Below, one piece after another: positions 54,636 to 64,000 of a stretch of DNA of 64,000 nucleotides. The stretch is from contig NC_031502.1 of the NCBI RefSeq assembly GCF_000237925.1, positions 16,790,434 through 16,854,433 on the forward strand, read 5' to 3'. The notes beneath the pieces are model-generated. The model was not told the DNA's origin. It searched no databases and was given only the letters and a program-made list of their open reading frames with translations. Numbering within the stretch: position 1 is the first letter of the stretch; every line of letters starts with the position of its first letter. The DNA is from Schistosoma mansoni. Lineage: Eukaryota; Platyhelminthes; Trematoda; Strigeidida; Schistosomatidae. The translations under genes and the position numbers were made by a program.

Positions 54636-54902
54636 TGTAACAGCTCAGGTTGGTTGGTTAAGAGTTGACCCCAAACAACCAAGCATATGCTAAAACAGTA
54701 TTGTTCAAGTATTCATTCACTTCCTTACTTTTTGTAAGCGTTATATTCCCTATTATCTTATATTGAATGTTGAGAGCCTTTGTTTGTCTGAACAGATAAT
54801 CCCACGCTATACTGTGACTGCGCGAAGATCGAAATAAAGACCTATTCACTACTTCTCTGGTTTCTTCTATCAATAGCACGAGGGTTACCTTAAGGCACGA
54901 AA
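54636..54902 (+). repeat. Left LTR
   Basis: Begins TGTAACAGCTC and ends CACGAAA, followed by G and the primer-binding site. No difference from 61238-61504 was found by reading. The 3' terminus is set by the GAAC target duplication, so the LTR does not end in the usual CA. Confidence 0.9.
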
Positions 54903-54903
54903 G

Positions 54904-54920
54904 TGGTGAGCCCTTTTTGA
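54904..54920 (+). promoter_or_regulatory. Primer-binding site, tRNA-Trp-like
   Basis: TGGTGAGCCC directly after the left LTR. Nine of the ten bases agree with the complement of a tRNA-Trp 3' end as I remember it (TGGTGACCCC). It is where minus-strand DNA synthesis would start. Confidence 0.5.
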
Positions 54921-55099
54921 ACACAAATTTAACCTCATTTCTGTTATTAACTTTTTTTTCACTTAATCGTAAAAGTAGACCTGATTATCCGTAAACTAAG
55001 TTGAGTATATAACTAGTTTATTCCGTATTATCTTAAGTTATTCGTGTTATAGTAACCATTTTTCGTGCTAACTTTATTGCTATATTTGTCACATACCTC

Positions 55100-55610
55100 A
55101 TGTCAGACTCAATAGAAACCCATAATCTGGAGGATTTGTCACCAGTGGGGATAGACACTGTTATGACTACGAAATCCCGACTTCCAGAATTTGATCGTAG
55201 TGATCCTGAGTTGTGGTTTGCTCAACTAGAGCATTATTTCACGAGACACAATATCGAATCTGAAGGGATTCGCTATAGAGACTTGTGTTCTATCCTTCCT
55301 CCTTCAGTCGCCAAAGAAGTCCGTGACTTGATTTTAGATCCACCATCACCACAACCATACACCATCTTAAGACGAGAGATAATGAACCGTTTATCATTAT
55401 CAGATAGTCAAAGAATCCAAAGACTTTTTTCAAGGTGAAACACTAGGTGATCGGTCGCCGTCACAGTTTTGCGTCACCTCCAAGTGTTAATGGGTGATAA
55501 CACAGTGGGTGAAGCAGTCCTAAAACAAGGATGGACACAAGCTCTCCCATGCTACGCCCAACACTGTTTGGATGCACAAGATCCTGAAACCTCATTATCT
55601 CATTTAGCGC
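55100..55610 (+). pseudogene. CsRn1-like gag, 5' part, frameshifted
   Basis: The ATG at 55100 starts a 112-codon open segment (SRLPEFDRSDPELWFAQLEH, later PPSVAKEVRDLI) of typical Gypsy capsid type, ending at a TGA at 55436-55438. The similarity goes on in other frames (LMGDNTVGEAVLKQ, later QALPCYAQHCLDAQDPETSL) to about 55610, showing at least one frameshift. At 55615 the nested solo LTR breaks the gene. The product would have formed the particle shell. Confidence 0.8.
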
Positions 55611-55615
55611 GTATA

Positions 55616-56039
55616 TGTTAGGATATTCACAAGAATATCCCAAAAATTATCTCGAATGTAAAATGGTATGTTTTCAGACTCTTCACATAATTCGCATGTT
55701 ATTTCCTATTGGCCATTATTTACAGTGTCCTAACTATGACTTTCATGTGTCGTTTCCCTATTGGTCAATTTTGAGTCGTCCTAATTATAACCTTTACGTG
55801 TCCTTCCTTTCCATTGGTTACTGTTAATAGTCATCGTAACTGTATAAATATGCCTTGTCTGTAAACCATTTTTGTTCTGCTGCTGACCCCATAAACATTT
55901 CTTATTTAACGGCTGTGTTCTGATTTATTGGAGTTGGGGAACAGTATTGTGATCGAACTAGGATATCTGAATTTGGTCAATCGGTAGAATTTCGTGTAGT
56001 CCTATCGCAATACCCACTATATATTTTCGCGTTATAACA
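55616..56039 (+). mobile_element. Solo LTR nested in gag
   Basis: A 424-bp insertion with ends TGTTA...TAACA, flanked by GTATA on both sides (55611-55615 and 56040-56044). Removing it with one duplication restores the gag codon series (HLARI continuing as ADRIMERG). It has no coding, contains a TATA-like region and differs from the host element's own LTRs, so it comes from another LTR family. It probably arose by recombination between the two LTRs of a full insertion. Strand is assigned only by the TG start and is not certain. Confidence 0.85.
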
Positions 56040-56044
56040 GTATA

Positions 56045-56370
56045 GCCGATAGAATAATGGAGAGAGGTCCTCCAACTGGACCAGGCACAATAAATCACAC
56101 ACAAAAAGTAGAATCAGCAAAAGACCCCGTCATAGAAGGACTCATTGCGAGTGTTAAGAGTCTCACTGAGGCTGTCACCAGAATGCAAATGGGTCATAGA
56201 AACAGGAGCAGGTCACCACAACAACCACGATCCAAGTCACAAAACAGGTCACAAATGTCCAGACAACCTGGGCAGTTTTGTTGGTACCACTGGAAGTTTG
56301 GTGTCAACTCAACCAAGTGCATGCATCCATGCGCCTAAGCATAATTCTAAGACATCAGGAAACGAGTAAC
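56045..56370 (+). pseudogene. CsRn1-like gag, 3' part with CHCC box
   Basis: Continues the capsid and basic region (LIASVKSLTEAVTRMQ, later SRSPQQPRSKSQNRSQ) to a zinc-knuckle-like motif CWYHWKFGVNSTKCMHPC, spaced CX2HX9CX3C, about 56275-56335. TAA stops follow at 56336-56338 and in the next codons before pol, which is in the same frame, so gag and pol are not one open frame here. Confidence 0.8.
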
Positions 56371-56416
56371 CCCTCCTCAGGTTGCGACGACTGAGGAGGG
56401 GCGCCTAAACAGTCGC

Positions 56417-59400
56417 TTGTTTTATGTTAGAGACAGAAACTCTGGCTTGAATTTCTTGGTGGATACTGGCGCTGCTCTTAGCATCATCCCTCAAAATAAA
56501 ACTGAGATTAGTCGAGAAACATCATCAATTACACTTCAAGCTGCAAATAAAACTAAAATTGCGACATTTGGGCAGAAAAACTTAACCCTAGATTTGGGGT
56601 TCAGGAGGCAATTCCCTTGGGTTTTCACGGTAGCCGACTTAGATCTGGCAATACTGGGGATGGACTTTCTAGAGAGATACGAATTTCTAGTTGACACCAA
56701 GAAACGGCGATTAACACTAAAAGGAACTTCGTATTACACAAAAGGCAAAGAAAGTCACATCAGCTCTCTTAACTTGATTCAAACTCCTCCAGTAACAACA
56801 GCGAAATTCCAAGATATACTCGCGGAATTTCCAAACTTAACTAAACCAAACCCACGGCCTTCTAAAGACAAACTAAAAGTAAGTCACACTATCAAAACCG
56901 AAGGTGCACCGGTTTTTGCAAAACCCAGGAGACTAGCACCAGATAAGCTCAAAATCGCTAGGGCCGAGTTTGATTATATGCTACAACTGGGTATTATCCG
57001 TCCCTCTGATAGTCAATGGGCATCCCCATTGCATATGGTCCCAAAGAAAAATGAAGGTGACTGGCGACCGTGCGGGGATTACAGAGCCCTCAACCGTCAA
57101 ACCGTACCAGATAGGTACCCAATACCGCATATCCAAGATTTCACAAACGGTTTACAGGGTATGAACATATTCACTAAAATTGACTTAGTCAGGGCATATC
57201 ACAATATCCCAGTGGCGGATGAAGATATCCCCAAGACAGCTATTACAACACCCTTTGGCTTATTCGAGTTTATACGCATGCCATTCGGCCTGAGAAATGC
57301 GGCACAGACATTTCAAAGATTCATAGACAATCTTATTCGAGATATGCCATTTGCGCAGGGGTATATAGACGACTTGTTAATTGCCAGCCCCGATTTGCAA
57401 TCACACGAACAGCATGTAAAAACAGTGTTAAAAAGACTGGATGAACATGGAATAAACATACATAAAAGTAAGTGTGTTTTCGGTGTTCAAACTTTAGAAT
57501 TTCTCGGTCACACAATAAGCCCAGAAGGGATTAAACCGATCAAAAAGGAAGTAGACACCATTAAACAATATCCCATACCTAGTTCTCTAACACAACTGAG
57601 AAGTTTTCTAGGTCTAATTAACTTTTATCGCAGATTCATACCAGGTTGTGCACAATTAATGCAACCTTTGACAGATTCACTAAAAGGAAAACCAAAAGAA
57701 TTCAAACTGTCTTCTGACGCTGTCGAAGCTATTAAACAGCTTAAAGATAAACTAGCTCAAGCAACTACGTTGATGTATCCGAATTCTCTTTCCCCACTTG
57801 CTTTGATGGTGGATGCTTCAGATAAAGCAGTAGGTGGTACCCTTAACCAACTGGTTAAAAACGCCTGGAAACCAATTGCTTTCTTCTCAAAAAGACTCGC
57901 TCCAGCAGAGACAAGGTATTCTACCTTCGGGCGAGAACTTCTTGCAATCTACCTAACCATTAAACACTTCCGACACATGTTAGAAGGCAGGGAATTTATA
58001 GTCTTTACGGATCACAAACCACTAACGAATGCACTAAAAGCGAGAGCTGATAAATACTCACCTCGAGAAGTCCGACACCTTGACTATATATCACAGTTCA
58101 CAAGCGATATCCGACATGTCAAAGGTCAGGACAATCAGGCGGCAGATGCTTTATCTAGGCTAGAAATAAACGTGCTACAGCAGTCTACAGTAAACTTCGA
58201 GACGTTGAGAAACGAACAAGAGCAGGATCTAGAATTACAAAACCTGCTTAAAACAAACAATTCAAGTCTTAATTTAAAACAGTTCCCATCACCAGTCGAT
58301 GGTATTCTAATCTACTGTGACACGACCAAGGCAATGCCGCGACCTTTCGTTCCCAAAAGTATGCGAAAGTTGATATATAATAACTTTCATTCTTTGTCTC
58401 ATCCTGGCGCAAAAGCTTCAACAAAACTAATCAATGCCAAATATATATGGCCGAATTTACAGAAGGATGTACACAAATGGGTTAGAGAGTGTTCAGCATG
58501 TCAACAATCAAAGATAAATCGTCACACAAATTCACCCATAGGTGTTTTCTCGCAACCAGATGCACGTTTTGCCCATGTGCATATCGACTTGGTAGGTCCT
58601 TTACCACGTTCAAACGGTTTTAATTATCTTTTTACATGCATAGATCGATTTACCAGATTCCCTATAGCCATCCCGATGGCGGACATCACAGCGGAAACAG
58701 TAGCCAAAGTTTTCATGCAGAACTGGGTAACCATTTTTGGTGCACCCATAACAATAACGACGGATAGAGGAGCACAATTCGAATCCGAACTATTTAATAA
58801 CTTGGCTAAACTTCTAGGCTCCAATAGGATACGCTGCATTGCATATCATCCTCAGGCTAATGGGATGGTAGGACGTTTTCATCGTCAGCTAAAAACCGCC
58901 CTTATATCTCACTCAAACCACAATCAGTGGACAGAATTCCTACCGTTAGTTATGTTAGGAATACGAACATCTGTCAAAACTGACGCACAGTGTTCAGCTG
59001 CGGAACTGGTTTTCGGAACAACTCTGAGACTACCAGGTGAATTTATTAACCCTAATACTAACAGTCAAAAACTTAATTTAGAAAATTATGTAGATCAACT
59101 ACGGGACCACATGTCTAAACTTAAGCCGATTAATACTCGTGAACAATCGCGCGCCGTATATATACCTAAAGACCTAAGCAATTGCACGCACGTCTGGATA
59201 AGATGTGGCAAAATAAAAGCACCACTCAGTCCTCCATTTGAAGGTCCTTTCAAAGTCGTCTCAAGAAAATCTAAATATTTCGTGATAGAAAAACATGGAA
59301 ACATCGACACAGTAAGTATTTATACGCTAAAGCCGGCATATCTAGATCATGAACCACCATACGTGTTGTTAGATCGTTTAACTGACAAATCCATTACGGA

Positions 59401-59503
59401 ATCGAAATGTAAAGATGATAAATCTTTACAAATGACTAAAACGGTTCGCTGGGCACATCCGATTAGTCAGTCAAGGATGTTGACAGTTTCGGCTGCCGGA
59501 TAA
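56417..59503 (+). CDS. pol: Gypsy Pol polyprotein (protease, RT, RNase H, integrase)
   Basis: An open frame of 1,028 codons; the similarity starts slightly upstream (about 56370), so residue 1 here is a frame edge (codon TTG), not a true start. Domains: aspartic protease with DTGA (16-19); reverse transcriptase with YIDD (316-319); RNase H with DAS (about 464) and TDHKPL (about 530); integrase with an HHCC finger (about 655-697) and catalytic Asp724 and Asp783. The third catalytic position, 35 residues after the second Asp, is Gly819 in NGMVGRFHR where the family has Glu (GGA for GAA). This should inactivate integration. No chromodomain was seen. Frameshift-free over 3 kb, in contrast to gag. 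Confidence 0.93.
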   Translation: MFYVRDRNSGLNFLVDTGAALSIIPQNKTEISRETSSITLQAANKTKIATFGQKNLTLDLGFRRQFPWVFTVADLDLAILGMDFLERYEFLVDTKKRRLTLKGTSYYTKGKESHISSLNLIQTPPVTTAKFQDILAEFPNLTKPNPRPSKDKLKVSHTIKTEGAPVFAKPRRLAPDKLKIARAEFDYMLQLGIIRPSDSQWASPLHMVPKKNEGDWRPCGDYRALNRQTVPDRYPIPHIQDFTNGLQGMNIFTKIDLVRAYHNIPVADEDIPKTAITTPFGLFEFIRMPFGLRNAAQTFQRFIDNLIRDMPFAQGYIDDLLIASPDLQSHEQHVKTVLKRLDEHGINIHKSKCVFGVQTLEFLGHTISPEGIKPIKKEVDTIKQYPIPSSLTQLRSFLGLINFYRRFIPGCAQLMQPLTDSLKGKPKEFKLSSDAVEAIKQLKDKLAQATTLMYPNSLSPLALMVDASDKAVGGTLNQLVKNAWKPIAFFSKRLAPAETRYSTFGRELLAIYLTIKHFRHMLEGREFIVFTDHKPLTNALKARADKYSPREVRHLDYISQFTSDIRHVKGQDNQAADALSRLEINVLQQSTVNFETLRNEQEQDLELQNLLKTNNSSLNLKQFPSPVDGILIYCDTTKAMPRPFVPKSMRKLIYNNFHSLSHPGAKASTKLINAKYIWPNLQKDVHKWVRECSACQQSKINRHTNSPIGVFSQPDARFAHVHIDLVGPLPRSNGFNYLFTCIDRFTRFPIAIPMADITAETVAKVFMQNWVTIFGAPITITTDRGAQFESELFNNLAKLLGSNRIRCIAYHPQANGMVGRFHRQLKTALISHSNHNQWTEFLPLVMLGIRTSVKTDAQCSAAELVFGTTLRLPGEFINPNTNSQKLNLENYVDQLRDHMSKLKPINTREQSRAVYIPKDLSNCTHVWIRCGKIKAPLSPPFEGPFKVVSRKSKYFVIEKHGNIDTVSIYTLKPAYLDHEPPYVLLDRLTDKSITESKCKDDKSLQMTKTVRWAHPISQSRMLTVSAAG

Positions 59504-60010
59504 ATCTAACCACGTAGCTAATCAGACCCTGCATCTACTTAAAAATAATATTTTTTTTCCTCATTCCGCCTCACATACAACTCCCCAGAACTTTTACCTT
59601 TGATATATAAGTGTTATGTTAAATATTTTTTTAAATACTGGACACATAAGCTAGGTATTCCGAAACGATGGCTGAGGATTTTAATCAAACTCATACAGCT
59701 AACACTGGCAAATACAACGAATTCAAAAAGCAACCCAGGCGAGTTTTATAATTTCTTTTTCTGGTTAATTAACTATGTTGGTTGTGCTTCTTATATATCT
59801 GTATACATTTTTCACGTAGACTGGCTATACATATATACCATATGAACTAATTCTAAAAGTTTTCGGTCGAAGATATGTTTAGTAGCTTGATACGATTAAT
59901 ACTACTATTAATAAGTTTTTTATTAGACAAAACATTTTGGATTAAACCATGGTCAAGTACTTATTAAAGTTCTAATCATTTTTTTTTCTATAGTATTATT
60001 ATTAATACGA

Positions 60011-60225
60011 TCAAAGAATTTGTGCTGTTCCAATATGGCATTTTGACATATCAATCCGTCCTCTTGTTATCTTTCTCTCATATCTGAGCAACTTATGGCC
60101 AACAAACGTCGTATTGAAGGGGGTTTTGGTGAACAAAAACGCAGGCCCCACGCACTCGAACCTCTGCCCTCCTGAATGCTGAACCGTGTGCCTAGCCATT
60201 AGACCACATCAAACCACGAGGGAAT
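60011..60225 (-). mobile_element. tRNA-derived SINE of a second family
   Basis: On the - strand an A box (TGGTCTAATGGCTAGGC, 60206-60190) and a B box (GAGGTTCGAGTGC, 60164-60152) have tRNA-like spacing, followed by an unrelated body (ACCAAAACCCCCTTCAATAC and onwards). There is no hammerhead, unlike the other SINEs here. The 3' end is near an AT-rich ATTATTATTAATACG tract. Confidence 0.65.
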
Positions 60226-61222
60226 GACTGCAATTTTTCCTTTTATCGACTAATCATTCATAATACTAATGAGTAATAGGACTTACACACTTCTGAGGTG
60301 CAAACCAATTCGTTACTTGGATGAATTGACGAAATATTGCTTCAATATATCATGCATACCTAAATCAAACCAGAAAAGGGTATTTGACACAACTGTACTT
60401 GATCCGCATACTCCACACAATTTTTTTTGCTTCCTAACCGTATATTCGTTTCCGTTTTGTGGATTATTCTGATGCACCATTGGTTACGCACCTAGTTGTA
60501 AAAGGCGGTCATCACTGGCTCAAGGTCATGCATTTGATCGATTTTGTTAAAGAGTCCAACTTCTAGCAAGTTCACCCTTTTACATATATGCATTACAAAA
60601 GAGTATTTTTGTTGTTGTTGTTTTCATGGTTCTTCGTGCACAAGATATCTACACTATGTCTATTTCCTTCCAGAATACCAATCCGTTCTGGAGGCCAAGC
60701 ACTTACATGACCTGAACAATTATCAATTGCATTTATGTATTTCCATTTTGTATCTTATTATGTTATGCAGGCAGTGGAGCAGTTCTTCAGGTTTGCTTGA
60801 TTTTCACCATTACCTTTGAAGTAGACTCTTCTTTACTTTTTACTTGAGGGCGACTCATGAGGCAGGTGAGTAAACACCTGATAGCCGGTCTGAGCATGGA
60901 AAAATCGTACCTCACCAACATGGTGTTGGGTAGCCCGCTCGCGGCACTTCCTCAGATATTCTTATTCCACATTCTTACACTTTCTCTTGAAAGCACGCAG
61001 CAAACCGTCAGCGATAGTTGTAGAAAAGATCACATGCTACAAAATAAGATGACAAGCTAGTAAATGAAGAGACATCCATGGACTATCGTTGAAAGCGTTA
61101 GTCGTAACTGATTGTAAGTCAAATGGTGAGCGAGTTGATAATTTTGCCTTGGGATGAGAAATAGAACTAAGGTGTTTTCGATAGATAGGTTAATCGAACC
61201 GACGTTCCTACGGAAGTCGATT

Positions 61223-61237
61223 CTAGGGGGAAGCTAA
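61223..61237 (+). promoter_or_regulatory. Polypurine tract
   Basis: TAGGGGGAAGCTAA immediately before the right LTR; the purine run would prime plus-strand DNA synthesis. Confidence 0.65.
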
Positions 61238-61504
61238 TGTAACAGCTCAGGTTGGTTGGTTAAGAGTTGACCCCAAACAACCAAGCATATGCTAAAACAG
61301 TATTGTTCAAGTATTCATTCACTTCCTTACTTTTTGTAAGCGTTATATTCCCTATTATCTTATATTGAATGTTGAGAGCCTTTGTTTGTCTGAACAGATA
61401 ATCCCACGCTATACTGTGACTGCGCGAAGATCGAAATAAAGACCTATTCACTACTTCTCTGGTTTCTTCTATCAATAGCACGAGGGTTACCTTAAGGCAC
61501 GAAA
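61238..61504 (+). repeat. Right LTR
   Basis: Same 267-bp sequence as 54636-54902. The antisense open frame crossing it (about 88 codons, seen in both LTRs) is a property of the repeat, not a gene. Confidence 0.9.
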
Positions 61505-61690
61505 GAACTACTATTAAACCATGTAAAACGCAGCAGTTTCGAACGTCGTGAGAGAACAAAACTTCATATGATGATTTATCAAAATGACCAAAATGTTGGA
61601 GAATTCATCCTTGAATCGCAAAGACAAGCTGCCGAATGCAACTTTTGTGGTCAACTTCATGTTCAGCTGAAGTATCGATTAATTGTAGGA
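61505..61690 (+). pseudogene. Older Gypsy-type element, gag continued
   Basis: Resumes the gag broken at 54305 (LLLNHV, then RRERTKLHMMIYQNDQ and AAECNFCGQLHVQL). A frame change occurs near 61690, after which the gag goes on in the next frame (RIPNCSFQNA). Confidence 0.8.
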
Positions 61691-62220
61691 ATCTGGAAAA
61701 AAAGCTGTGAAGAATACCGAACTGTTCCTTTCAAAATGCTAGAACTATAGGTATTAACTACGAAGTAGTAAACAAATTTGATATCCAGTGGACGAAATTT
61801 TCTAATAATTTGCTCAGTCGTCATGATGAAATGCAATCTCACGGTTGATCAAACATGCGTTCGTTTAATAGTGATTCCTATTCTCGTGAAAATATGAAAG
61901 GTGGTCCAACAAGGAATTGCAAAGCAAACAGCAAAGCCGTGAGCTATTTCGAGAAATTTCTATCCTGTGGCAAATTCCATTCTCGTAATTCATGTGCATT
62001 TTGTAACGCTAAATGTTTTAAATGAGGCAAGACGGGACACATTCAGTCAGGGTGCGAAACTACTGTTCACTTTCCTTTAAGTATCACTAAGTCTTGTAAT
62101 TTAGATCTCAACAGCTCGGCTGTTCTTAATGATCATTTATCTTTATCCACCGTTTCGAAAAATAACGTTCATACCGAAAAGCGATTATATACATCCCTTG
62201 GTTTATTTCATGATTTCATT
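61691..62220 (+). pseudogene. Older Gypsy-type element, nucleocapsid
   Basis: Carries a Cys/His segment (CGKFHSRNSCAFC, then the second knuckle KCFK-stop-GKTGHIQSGC). The TGA at 62023-62025 occupies the second Cys position of a CX2CX4HX4C knuckle. Further TGA codons lie at 61708 and 61846. The frame is otherwise continuous into the protease/RT part. Confidence 0.75.
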
Positions 62221-64000
62221 GTGGAGACAGGTAGTATAGAGTCCATTATCTCATCCAATAAGTTGAAATCTTTAGATCTCAAATTTGTGGCAAGACCCAC
62301 TGAAGTCTCAATATTGGGGATTACTGGACACAGACTGACCATACGAGGATGCTGTGAATTGCTAATAAGAGATGATTATTCTTCATATATACCTTGTGAA
62401 TTTTTAGTCAGTGAAAGAGGACTGTCAATACTGGGTTTAAAAAATTTGGAAAGGCTCAAATCGGAATTGTCTTTATTAGTTTCTACTGAGAATTCTGGTG
62501 CTTTACTTAAAGATTTGATAGCTGAGTGTAGTTGAGGTATGAAACTTCAGCCTATAAAACTTCAAGTACAGGGTGATACAGTCTCTCTTAAAAAACGAAT
62601 AATTCTTTGTGGTCTTCGAGAAACAATACATAAGTCATTGAACGATTTGTGTGCGAAAGGTATAATTGAACCGATTCAGTCCTCAGCATGAGGTACTCCT
62701 ATTGTTACAACATTGAAGTCGGATGGCAAGACCCCTAGAATATGTGGTGATTATAGATTAACACTGAACTTCGGTTTGTTGAAGCGAGCATGCGCGACGA
62801 TGGAGGCTGATGATATTCTAAATCGACTTCATGGTTCTAAAGTGTTTTTGAAGGTTGACTTATGAGATGCTTATCTTCAAATTCTTTTAGATCAGTCTTC
62901 ATCTATTTTGACAACAATCAATACTCCTTTTGGTGTGTTCAAATACAACTTCCTTCCAATTGGTTTTAGTTGTTCCCCAGCCATATTTCAGAAAGTTATG
63001 AATAAGGTGGTCAGTGATCTTGAAGGTGTTGAAGTGTATCAAGATGATCTCATCGTTCATGGTATTGATAAAGTAGTTTATGACCAGAGACTTATTGCTT
63101 TATTGCGTCTTTTAATTGATAAGAATATTGCAGTGAATGCAAATAAGTGTTCATTTTGTGCATCTAGTTCCGAATGTCTTGGATACCTAATTGATGGTGA
63201 TGGTTTTAGACCAGAAGTGAAACGAAAAATTTACCATCTCTGAAAAATCTTACAGAACTACGTACACTAGCAGGTGCTCTTCAATACTGTCCACGTTTTA
63301 TACCTAATTTCTCTTGTTGTGCCAACCGTTTATTTAATATTTTGACATCCAATTCTTTCAAACGGGGTTAGGAACAAGAGTTATGCTTACGAAGTATACT
63401 AAAGATTCTTCAAAGTGATGCTGTTCCTTGAACTTGCTCACCCAGTGTACAATCCGTACTTATTACTAACGTATCATCTGTGGGTATTGATGCAATTTTG
63501 GAGCAGAAAGGTAGACCAGTTATCCGTGTTTGACGCAAACTTACTGCTACAGAGCAAGGTTATTCACAAACTCAGCAAGAAGCATTAGCTGTGTTTTGGG
63601 CCGTTGAGAGACATTATAAATATTTATTTGGAAAGAAGTTTACCATTGTTGCTGATGATGAAGCTTTAAAGTTGATTTATCATTCTGAAAAATGTTCAGC
63701 ACTTTCCTCAGCTGCTATAGTTCAACGATGAATTGTTGCTTCGGGTGCCTATAACTATTTGGCTGAGCACAGGAGTACCAAAGAAGTTAAACATGCTGAC
63801 TACATCTCTCGACAAGATAGACCTGCCAATACTTCAGATTGTTTGCTGGTGCAACCTTTACTGGTGAGACGTCCAGATCTCATTAGAGAAACTCGCAAAT
63901 AGTTTGGGTGTTTACTCGCTGCTATACGGGAATGTCTGAATGTGAATCTGAAAAGTAGATTTCCTGTCTATCATTGAAAGTGGAACGAGTTATCCACTAC
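62221..64000 (+). pseudogene. Older Gypsy-type element, pol (partial)
   Basis: Protease-like part (VETGSIESIIS, with Glu-Thr-Gly for Asp-Thr-Gly), reverse transcriptase (about 62690-63240, with FGVFKYNFLPIGFSCSPA and the active-site box YQDDLIVHG), a one-base frame change near 63230, then an RNase H region (LTATEQGYSQTQQEALAVFW) to the window edge. In-frame stops are mainly TGA. The protease active-site Asp is Glu. Integrase and the right LTR would lie beyond the window. Confidence 0.8.

Larger units (their letters stand above)
59504..61237 (+). other. Post-pol region of the LTR element
   Basis: About 1.7 kb between pol and the right LTR, AT-rich in its first half, with a - strand SINE at about 60011-60225. 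Several short open stretches (for example 60544-60819 and 60857-61060) show no recognised domain; an envelope-type gene was not seen. The part from about 60840 to 61237 is less AT-rich and ends in the polypurine tract, so it is probably the element's own 3' UTR. Confidence 0.5.
54636..61504 (+). mobile_element. CsRn1/Boudicca-like Gypsy LTR retrotransposon
   Basis: A 6,869-bp element bounded by a GAAC target duplication (54632-54635 and 61505-61508) that restores the reading frame of the older gag when taken out. Two 267-bp LTRs read the same throughout by eye. A primer-binding site (TGGTGAGCCC) near 54904 is close to the start of a tRNA-Trp complement, and a purine-rich tract (TAGGGGGAAG) lies just before the right LTR. 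The gag box is of CHCC order. These three traits together point to the CsRn1 clade. The interior holds a broken gag with a nested solo LTR, an open pol, and about 1.7 kb of post-pol sequence with a SINE. Confidence 0.9.

Noticed and set aside
54658-54924. Antisense frames of 88-99 codons in both LTRs (also 61260-61559)
   Set aside because: They lie almost wholly in the LTR repeat and are the same in both copies by duplication. No domain or codon signal supports a gene.
60857-61060. Possible envelope-like frame after pol
   Set aside because: No signal peptide, cysteine pattern or membrane anchor; probably 3' UTR of the LTR element.

Overview
The window looks like AT-rich nuclear DNA of a blood fluke (Schistosoma). 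The grounds are the SM-alpha type satellite/SINE with hammerhead-ribozyme sequence, an SR2-like RTE retrotransposon, a CsRn1/Boudicca-like Gypsy element, tiny 5' introns beside very large ones, and long TA/TAG microsatellites. The exact species cannot be told from the sequence alone.

Two host genes are supported. (1) A Runt-domain transcription factor (RUNX family) on the + strand has four coding exons at 4540-4846, 18327-18440, 30821-31018 and 33366-34855. They join in phase to 2,109 nt (702 aa). Exons 1 and 2 encode the whole DNA-binding Runt domain; exon 4 is a long Asn/Ser/Thr-rich tail with no VWRPY motif. (2) A Bak/Bax-type Bcl-2 family gene on the - strand has exons at 50049-49874, 49837-49703 and 46785-46602, plus a candidate last exon at 42795-42667. 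The two genes converge, and an SR2-like LINE insertion lies between them.

Region by region: 1-4539 holds a palindromic hammerhead element, a LINE 3' end inserted in a TAG microsatellite and a tRNA-type SINE. 4540-34855 is RUNX; its introns carry microsatellites, an SM-alpha inverted pair around a 200-N gap, a short inverted-repeat element, SINE copies and a second LINE 3' end. 34856-42666 is intergenic with the SR2-like element (39074-41958, 15-bp target duplication). 42667-50049 is the Bak-like gene. 50050-54050 is repeat-derived and mostly unresolved, with a possible Penelope-like remnant.

From about 54060 to the window end there is a nested set of retroelements. An old Gypsy-like element (gag at about 54060-54305, continuing at 61505-64000) was split by a hammerhead SINE (54306-54623). 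A 6.9-kb CsRn1-like LTR retrotransposon (54636-61504) then inserted at the edge of that SINE's target duplication. This younger element has two 267-bp LTRs that look identical and a 1,028-codon open pol, but its gag is broken and interrupted by a 424-bp solo LTR, another SINE lies downstream of pol, and the integrase catalytic Glu is Gly.

No new multi-gene system was found. The most unusual signals are the nested insertion record, the mismatch between young LTRs and a defective interior, the excess of TGA among stops in the older element, the hammerhead hairpins, and the altered BH3 core of the Bak-like gene.
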